NCBI GenBank assembly: GCA_009783365.1
Contig: WRHG01000055.1
Location: 1-10,674 of the forward strand
Direction of reading: 5' to 3'
Length of the DNA stretch: 10,674 nt
From: Clostridia bacterium
Lineage (GTDB): Bacteria; Bacillota_A; Clostridia; Christensenellales; Aristaeellaceae
Shown here: one piece after another, positions 6,352 through 10,674 of the stretch
Layout: each line of letters begins with the position of its first letter
How positions within the stretch are numbered: position 1 is the first letter of the stretch
Translations under genes and position numbers: made by a program
Notes under the pieces: generated by a model
Told to the model about the DNA's origin: nothing
What the model saw: the letters and a program-made list of their open reading frames with translations, nothing else
Databases searched by the model: none

Positions 6352-7392
6352 ATGGCAATCGACGATCGTATGATTACCACAGAATTTCAAGAGGGCGAGG
6401 ATGATCAGGAGCAGAGCCTGCGTCCCAAAACCCTGCGGGAGTATATCGGGCAGGAACCTATTAAGGCCAGCCTGAGCATCTCCATTGAGGCGGCCCTGCG
6501 CAGACGAGAATCGCTGGATCACCTGCTGCTTTATGGCCCGCCGGGTTTGGGCAAAACCACGCTTGCGGGCATCATCGCGGCGGAAATGGGGCAAAGCATC
6601 CGCATCACAAGTGGCCCCGCCATTGACCGGCCAGGGGATTTGGCCAGTATCCTCACCAATCTGGCGGATGGGGATGTGCTGTTCATCGATGAAATCCACA
6701 GGCTCAGCAGGGCTGTTGAGGAAGTGCTTTATCCAGCCATGGAGGACTACGCGCTGGATATTATGATCGGTAAAGGACCAACCGCCCGCAGCATCCGGCT
6801 GGATTTGCCGCGGTTTACCCTTGTGGGCGCCACCACCCGGGCTGGATTACTCAGCGCTCCACTGAGGGACCGGTTTGGCATTCTGTTCCGCCTAGAGATG
6901 TATCAAACTGAAGAATTGGCTATGATTATTCGCCGAAGCGCGAGTATTTTACGTGTAAAGGCTGTGGAGGACGGCATTTTGGAAATCGCAGCCCGCAGCA
7001 GGGGCACACCTCGCATTGCCAACCGCATGCTGCGCCGTGTACGTGATTTTGCCCAGATCAAGGCGGACGGCGTGATTTCCTTTGATGTGGCTAAACAAGG
7101 CATGGATATGCTGGACGTGGATGAGCTGGGCCTGGACAAGCTGGACCGGATGATGCTGGCCACCATGATGGATAAGTTCTCGGGCGGGCCGGTGGGGCTG
7201 GATACCCTCAGCGCCATGACCGGCGAGGATGCAGCCACCATTGAGGATGTATATGAACCGTACCTGATGCAACTGGGATTTCTTGTGCGTACGCCTAGGG
7301 GCCGGATCGCGACTCCCGCAGCCTATGAGCATATGGGGCGCAATCCCCGGCAGGATGACGATGACGATGGGGTAGAGCAGCTTAGGATATAG
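6352..7392 (+). CDS. ruvB: Holliday junction branch migration DNA helicase RuvB (346 aa)
   Basis: The AAA+ hexameric motor that drives branch migration with RuvA. The N-terminal [13 protein letters not shown] (22-34) is the family signature. Walker A is GPPGLGKT (62-69). Walker B is [10 protein letters not shown] (110-119). Sensor 1 is in [12 protein letters not shown] (157-168), followed by LRDRFG (171-176) with the arginine finger. The C-terminal winged helix ends in [18 protein letters not shown]. The tail is unusually acidic (five consecutive Asp before GVEQLRI). AAGGAG at 6338-6343 sits eight bases before the ATG. The 74-base gap after ruvA holds only a small TGGC-TTC-GCCA hairpin at 6300-6310 and this ribosome binding site. 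All residues needed for ATP hydrolysis are present. Confidence 0.97.
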   Translation: MAIDDRMITTEFQEGEDDQEQSLRPKTLREYIGQEPIKASLSISIEAALRRRESLDHLLLYGPPGLGKTTLAGIIAAEMGQSIRITSGPAIDRPGDLASILTNLADGDVLFIDEIHRLSRAVEEVLYPAMEDYALDIMIGKGPTARSIRLDLPRFTLVGATTRAGLLSAPLRDRFGILFRLEMYQTEELAMIIRRSASILRVKAVEDGILEIAARSRGTPRIANRMLRRVRDFAQIKADGVISFDVAKQGMDMLDVDELGLDKLDRMMLATMMDKFSGGPVGLDTLSAMTGEDAATIEDVYEPYLMQLGFLVRTPRGRIATPAAYEHMGRNPRQDDDDDGVEQLRI

Positions 7393-7426
7393 CCTATCAT
7401 TCTGTGGGCGATAAGGAGCCTTCTTT

Positions 7427-8452
7427 TTGAGAACCAGTGATTTTTGGTATGACCTGCCTCGGGAACTAATTGCACAGATACCTGTCACGCCCAGGGATCA
7501 CAGCCGAATGATGGTATATGACCGGGCTGACAAAAGCCTGCGGCATCTGCATTTTTATGATCTGCCTCAGTTTTTGCGGCCGGGAGATATTCTGGTGATT
7601 AACCAGACCAAGGTTATCCGCGCCCGGCTGTTGGGGAAGAAAGAATGTAACGGAGCACCGGTAGAATTGTTACTGCTGAAGCGGTTGGAAATAGATCTGT
7701 GGGAAGCCCTCGCACGTCCGGGACGGAGACTGCCTGCTGGTACCTTTTGTACCTTCGGCGGCGGACTGCTTAGGACGGAGATGGTGAGTACAACCAGCGC
7801 GGGAGGGCGCTTGGTGCGTTTTTATTATCAAGGAATTTTTGAGGAATTGTTGGATCAGCTGGGAGAGATGCCCCTGCCCCCATACATTCGTGAAAAACCG
7901 GAAGATCCAGGCCGATACCAAACCGTGTACGCCAAACAGGACGGCAGCGCCGCCGCTCCAACAGCAGGTTTGCATTTTACCACTGAATTGTTGGAAAGCA
8001 TACGATGCGCGGGGGTTGCCATCGTGCCAGTGCTGTTGCATGTGGGCCTGGGTACGTTCCGCCCCGTAAAGACGGCGGATGTACGTCAGCACCGCATGCA
8101 CGCGGAGTACTATGAAGTGAGCAACCAAGCTGCCGCTAAGATTAACCGGGCCAGGGCAGCCGGGGGACGGCGGGTTTGTGTAGGAACCACCAGCGTCCGC
8201 ACTCTTGAAACGGTAACCGATACCGGAGGCAGGGTCCATGCTGGCAGCGGGGATACGAACATTTTTATCACGCCGGGAGTCAAATTTCATGCTACCGACG
8301 CTCTAATCACCAACTTTCACCTGCCGGAAAGCACGTTGCTCATGCTGGTATCCGCCTTTATGGGGCGAGAGGAAGCCTTGCGCTGCTATGAGGAGGCTGT
8401 GCGGAAGATGTATCGCTTTTTTTCATTTGGAGATTGTATGCTCATTTTATAG
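7427..8452 (+). CDS. queA: S-adenosylmethionine:tRNA ribosyltransferase-isomerase QueA (341 aa)
   Basis: Transfers the ribosyl part of SAM to 7-aminomethyl-7-deazaguanine at tRNA position 34, giving epoxyqueuosine. The family motifs are in order: DFWYDLPRELIAQIP (5-19), GDILVINQTKVIRARL (53-68), AAAPTAGLHFT (175-185), LLHVGLGTFRPV (203-214), VGTTSVRTLETV (252-263) and ITNFHLPESTLLMLVSAF (294-311). The length is normal. The start codon is TTG, supported by AAGGAG at 7413-7418 eight bases upstream and by the normal QueA N-terminus right after it. The C-terminal FSFGDCMLI has Cys where Ala is usual. ruvB-queA linkage is common in Firmicutes. The 34-base gap after ruvB fits one transcript. Confidence 0.96.
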   Translation: MRTSDFWYDLPRELIAQIPVTPRDHSRMMVYDRADKSLRHLHFYDLPQFLRPGDILVINQTKVIRARLLGKKECNGAPVELLLLKRLEIDLWEALARPGRRLPAGTFCTFGGGLLRTEMVSTTSAGGRLVRFYYQGIFEELLDQLGEMPLPPYIREKPEDPGRYQTVYAKQDGSAAAPTAGLHFTTELLESIRCAGVAIVPVLLHVGLGTFRPVKTADVRQHRMHAEYYEVSNQAAAKINRARAAGGRRVCVGTTSVRTLETVTDTGGRVHAGSGDTNIFITPGVKFHATDALITNFHLPESTLLMLVSAFMGREEALRCYEEAVRKMYRFFSFGDCMLIL

Positions 8453-8456
8453 TTTG

Positions 8457-9104
8457 CTACGCGCCGTCATCGCTGCCCATAGGCTTAACTCGCCGGCCGA
8501 TTTTGTTCTCCGTGCCGTGAACAAGCCGTTGAATATTCCCCTGATGCCGATAGACGCTCATAAGGAACAGCATGATTGCGAATACGCAGTGAGCCCAAAG
8601 ACCCCAATGAGAGACGCACATTAACACCGCGTAGCAAAGGAGCATGGTCAGACTGCCAAGGCTAATGTACCTCGTAAGGGCGATTATCATTAAACAAGCC
8701 AGAATGGAAACGCCGCCCCATAGCGGATCTGCGAAGAGAATTACCGCCACGGAAGAGGACACGCCTTTGCCGCCTTGAAAACCGGAGAACACGGGCCAAT
8801 TATGACCTACGATTACAAAGATCCCGGCCAGCATCCTGCCGTAGCCCGCTATACCAAAGAGGGAGCTGGGTAGCAGCAGGTTCCCAATCCAGCAGGCCAA
8901 GGTGGCTTTCAGGAAATCACCCACAAAGGTAATGAGGCCGCTTTTCAAGCCCATTACCCGTAAAACGTTGCTGGCGCCGGTGTTCTTACTGCCTAAATCG
9001 CGGATGTTCACACCCGCTTTGTTAGCTATTAAAAGGCCGGTGGGAATACAACCCAATAGGTATGCGGTGAGGGCTACGGCTACGGATAAAAGAATCTCTC
9101 GCAT
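8457..9104 (-). CDS. plsY: Acyl-phosphate:glycerol-3-phosphate acyltransferase PlsY (215 aa)
   Basis: An integral membrane enzyme that makes lysophosphatidic acid from acyl-phosphate and glycerol-3-phosphate, the first step of phospholipid synthesis in Gram-positive bacteria. The first membrane segment is residues 4-20 or so. The three cytoplasmic motifs are present: GSKNTGASNV (38-47), GHNWPVFSGFQGGKG (100-114) and RHQGNIQRL with HGTEN (186-200). Several other hydrophobic segments lie between them. An ATG nine codons upstream is possible, but AAAGGAG (complement of 9111-9117) lies six bases before the start at 9104, which gives the family N-terminus MREILL, so that start is preferred. Its stop is four bases from the queA stop on the other strand, with no terminator between them. 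Confidence 0.94.
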   Translation of the reverse strand: MREILLSVAVALTAYLLGCIPTGLLIANKAGVNIRDLGSKNTGASNVLRVMGLKSGLITFVGDFLKATLACWIGNLLLPSSLFGIAGYGRMLAGIFVIVGHNWPVFSGFQGGKGVSSSVAVILFADPLWGGVSILACLMIIALTRYISLGSLTMLLCYAVLMCVSHWGLWAHCVFAIMLFLMSVYRHQGNIQRLVHGTENKIGRRVKPMGSDDGA

Positions 9105-9158
9105 GGAATACTCCTTTGGCTGACTGTTCAAGAAGAGGGATTCTCTGGTTCGGTTTCT

Positions 9159-9188
9159 ATTATATCATAGCTTGGAAATCGCTGCCAG
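9159..9188 (-). promoter_or_regulatory. Promoter of plsY
   Basis: On the minus strand: CTGGCA (9188-9183), an 18-base spacer and TATAAT (9164-9159, perfect). The -10 box is preceded by TGA, an extended -10. The -35 box matches at four of six positions, so the extended -10 probably carries the activity. The leader to the start codon would be about 50 bases. Confidence 0.6.
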
Positions 9189-9220
9189 CCTGCTGGGAAA
9201 GAGTCCTTGCGTATCAAGGG

Positions 9221-9248
9221 TTGACAGGCTTAATAAATTAAATATGAT
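9221..9248 (+). promoter_or_regulatory. Promoter of the TSCPD-miaA gene pair
   Basis: TTGACA (9221-9226, perfect), a 16-base spacer and TATGAT (9243-9248, one mismatch). The -10 box overlaps the left arm of a palindrome. The transcript would start about 60 bases before the TSCPD gene. It fires away from the plsY promoter. Confidence 0.65.
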
Positions 9249-9264
9249 GAGTATATCTCATCAT
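9244..9264. promoter_or_regulatory. Candidate operator palindrome over the -10 box and transcription start
   Basis: Perfect 8-bp arms ATGATGAG (9244-9251) and CTCATCAT (9257-9264) around TATAT. The spacing of about one helical turn between half-sites and the position over the -10 and +1 fit binding by a dimeric repressor. I cannot name the regulator. Confidence 0.5.
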
Positions 9265-9316
9265 TCCAGGCCTGAGTACATGCCTGTCCATGGGAAACAG
9301 GATAGGAGGTTCGGCG

Positions 9317-9565
9317 ATGCGGCATCAATACACTACCAAGGGAACCTGTTCCACACAAATTCAATTTGATTTAGAGGATAACATAGTGCATAATGTAACT
9401 TTTGTGGACGGTTGCAACGGTAACCTTCAAGCATTGGGAAGGTTGGTGGAGGGTTTTAGCGTAGACGAAATTGAAGAAAAATTAAAAGATATTCGCTGTG
9501 GCTCACGTTCTACCTCCTGTGCGGAGCAACTTTGCATAGGAATCCGTCAGGCATATGAACAATAG
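9317..9565 (+). CDS. TSCPD-domain four-cysteine protein, TIGR03905-like (82 aa)
   Basis: A small protein of unknown function. Its cysteines lie in conserved contexts: C11 in KGTCSTQIQF, C33 in VDGCNGNLQALGRLVEG, and C61 and C68 in IRCGSRSTSC. C73 is an extra one. The TSCPD domain is named after a motif found at the C-terminus of some ribonucleotide reductases and in small stand-alone proteins; four cysteines suggest metal binding. An in-frame ATG lies nine codons upstream (9290), but AGGAGG at 9304-9309 with seven bases of spacing and the family N-terminus favour 9317. It ends 13 bases before the preferred miaA start, so the two genes are probably co-transcribed. The family match is by motif only and the function is not known. 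Confidence 0.82.
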   Translation: MRHQYTTKGTCSTQIQFDLEDNIVHNVTFVDGCNGNLQALGRLVEGFSVDEIEEKLKDIRCGSRSTSCAEQLCIGIRQAYEQ

Positions 9566-9578
9566 CGGAGAGATTTCC

Positions 9579-10490
9579 ATGGAACAACAGCCATGCATCA
9601 TCGCGATTGTCGGCCCCAACGCCTCCGGGAAAAGCAATTTAGGCGTTGCGCTGGCTAAAAAATATCAGGGCGAGGTTGTTTCGGCGGATTCCAGGCAGGT
9701 TTTTCAGGGGCTGAATTTGGGCAGCGGTAAAATCAACCCGGCGGAAATGCAAGGTGTGACGCATCATTTGCTGGATGTCTGTAAAGCGGGGGATTTCTTT
9801 TCCATGGCGGACTTTCAACGCTTGGCCTATGCGGCGATCGAAGATGTCCGCCATCGTGGGAAACTGCCTTTTTTGGTGGGAGGAACCGGGCTTTATATCG
9901 CTTCGGTGACAGAGGGCTATGAGCTTTTAGGCCATAGGCCGAACCTGGATTATCGAAAAGAACTGGAACAGTATACGTCGGACGACCTTTATGCCATGCT
10001 GCTGAAAAAGACGCCGGATACTCAAGTGGATTCTCATAACCGTAACCGGATTATGCGTTTGCTGGAACGGCTTCATGACGGCGATTGTCAGCCACAGGGG
10101 AGAGGCAGTCGCTACCATTCCCTGAAACTGGGTATAACATGGGACCGGGAGGTCTTGCAGCACAGAATTCGCGTGCGATTGGAGCGGCGCCTGCAGGAGG
10201 GCATGATTCAGGAAGTGCAGGGTCTGCTGGATGCTGGCGTCAGCCAGGAGTTTTTACTGAAATTAGGACTGGAGTATCGATTGATCACTCAATATTTGAC
10301 TGGTGTTATTCAGAGCTATGAAGAGTTGAATCAACTTCTTTTTATCGCGATTAGGCAGTTGGCCAAGCGGCAAATGACCTGGTTTAGACGGGACCAGAAC
10401 ATTCATTGGCTGAATATGGAGGGAAACCCTTTGGCGGAAGCAAGCGATCAAATCGATCGCTTTTTATCCAGCCAAAGGGTATATGTCTGA
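9579..10490 (+). CDS. miaA: tRNA dimethylallyltransferase, divergent MiaA type (303 aa)
   Basis: Adds the dimethylallyl group to N6 of A37 in tRNAs that read UNN codons. The P-loop is GPNASGKS (12-19; usually GPTASGKS). SADSRQVFQGLNLGSGK (35-51) replaces the more common SxDSxQ(V/I)YxGxDIGTAK but keeps the catalytic-base position D37. HHLLDV, LPFLVGGTGLYI and NRNRIMRLLE follow. The C-terminal part has GLEYRLITQYL and LAKRQMTWFRRD, both typical of MiaA. Substitutions around the substrate pocket and the GLEYR motif suggest the alternative MiaA clade found in some anaerobes, from memory. A start at 9555 would overlap the TSCPD gene by 11 bases but has no ribosome binding site. GGAGAG lies before 9579, which is preferred. 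The fold is secure and the substrate is likely but not proven. Confidence 0.88.
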   Translation: MEQQPCIIAIVGPNASGKSNLGVALAKKYQGEVVSADSRQVFQGLNLGSGKINPAEMQGVTHHLLDVCKAGDFFSMADFQRLAYAAIEDVRHRGKLPFLVGGTGLYIASVTEGYELLGHRPNLDYRKELEQYTSDDLYAMLLKKTPDTQVDSHNRNRIMRLLERLHDGDCQPQGRGSRYHSLKLGITWDREVLQHRIRVRLERRLQEGMIQEVQGLLDAGVSQEFLLKLGLEYRLITQYLTGVIQSYEELNQLLFIAIRQLAKRQMTWFRRDQNIHWLNMEGNPLAEASDQIDRFLSSQRVYV

Positions 10491-10546
10491 AATATGCAAA
10501 GCAATTCGTCCAATAGGCAAGTTTCTGATGTTAATACATTCCGTAA

Positions 10547-10588
10547 ATCAAAAGTGCTTGCAACATCGTAAACGCAAGCACTTTTGAT
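10547..10588. terminator. Bidirectional intrinsic terminator between miaA and a converging gene
   Basis: ATCAAAAGTGCTTGC (10547-10561) and GCAAGCACTTTTGAT (10574-10588) form a perfect 15-bp stem with a 12-base loop. The stem ends in an A run on one side and a T run on the other, so it can work in both directions. It lies 56 bases after the miaA stop and 33 bases beyond the stop of the minus-strand gene at the right edge. The T run is short (four). Confidence 0.75.
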
Positions 10589-10621
10589 CAGCCATTAGGC
10601 AGTTGTCGATTGTTCGATACT

Positions 10622-10674
10622 TTATTGCTCTTCAGTTTTGATAGATTCTTCCACAGATTCTTCACCCGACTGCG
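10622..10674 (-). CDS. C-terminal tail of a converging gene (5' part outside window)
   Basis: On the minus strand a frame open from the window edge ends at TAA (10624-10622) and encodes QSGEESVEESIKTEEQ. This Glu/Ser-rich acidic end resembles the disordered tails of many cytosolic proteins. Support comes from the terminator hairpin just past its stop, placed as expected between convergent genes. Sixteen codons are too few to identify the product. Confidence 0.5.
   Translation of the reverse strand, partial: QSGEESVEESIKTEEQ

Noticed and set aside
7670..8290. 206-codon open frame on the minus strand inside queA
   Set aside because: It is antisense to conserved QueA motifs and its translation is low-complexity, rich in Ser, Gly, Cys and His, with no family features.
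9172..9369. 65-codon frame starting from a TTG in the plsY-TSCPD intergenic region
   Set aside because: It covers the promoter and palindrome and then overlaps the TSCPD gene in another frame, with no ribosome binding site.
1..10674. CRISPR array, tRNA or rRNA genes, or a new defence cassette
   Set aside because: No regularly spaced repeats, no cloverleaf-like segments in the intergenic regions, and all sizeable genes except the first and the edge fragment belong to known families.

Overview
The window reads as a moderately G+C-rich Firmicutes chromosome, most likely class Clostridia. The grounds are strong AGGAG-type ribosome binding sites, the Gram-positive gene order ruvC-ruvA-ruvB-queA, a PlsY-type acyltransferase and a small four-cysteine TSCPD protein of a kind common in anaerobic Firmicutes. 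This placement is an inference from gene content. No database search was run.

Positions 1-4049 (+) hold a tightly packed run of four genes: the 3' end of a membrane protein with a long disordered tail, a MinD/CobQ-like P-loop ATPase, an RsmF-type rRNA m5C methyltransferase and an aldo/keto reductase. Spacings are 0, -22 and +15 bases, so they are probably co-transcribed. Positions 4049-5043 are a mobile-element scar. A complete 822-bp IS5-family element (IS427-like) has 16-bp terminal inverted repeats, a TA target duplication and a transposase split by a classic A7 -1 frameshift site. It abuts the last 47 codons and right end of an ISL3-family element whose 5' part is gone. The IS5 element sits in the stop codon of the aldo/keto reductase, and both that gene and the transposase take their stop codons from the insertion junctions.

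Positions 5060-8452 (+) carry a promoter followed by ruvC, ruvA, ruvB and queA: Holliday-junction branch migration and resolution, plus queuosine tRNA modification. queA converges on plsY (8457-9104, -) with four bases between their stop codons. A 213-bp divergent region (9105-9316) holds one promoter for plsY and one for the rightward pair TSCPD gene-miaA. A 21-bp palindrome overlaps the -10 box of the rightward promoter and is a candidate operator. After miaA, a 15-bp-stem hairpin separates it from a converging gene of which only the acidic C-terminal tail is visible at the right edge.

Most of the window is ordinary housekeeping sequence. I see no CRISPR array, tRNA, rRNA or evident new defence system. 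The most unusual parts are the nested IS scar with its junction-made stop codons, the palindromic operator candidate upstream of the TSCPD-miaA pair, and the disordered tail of the first protein.
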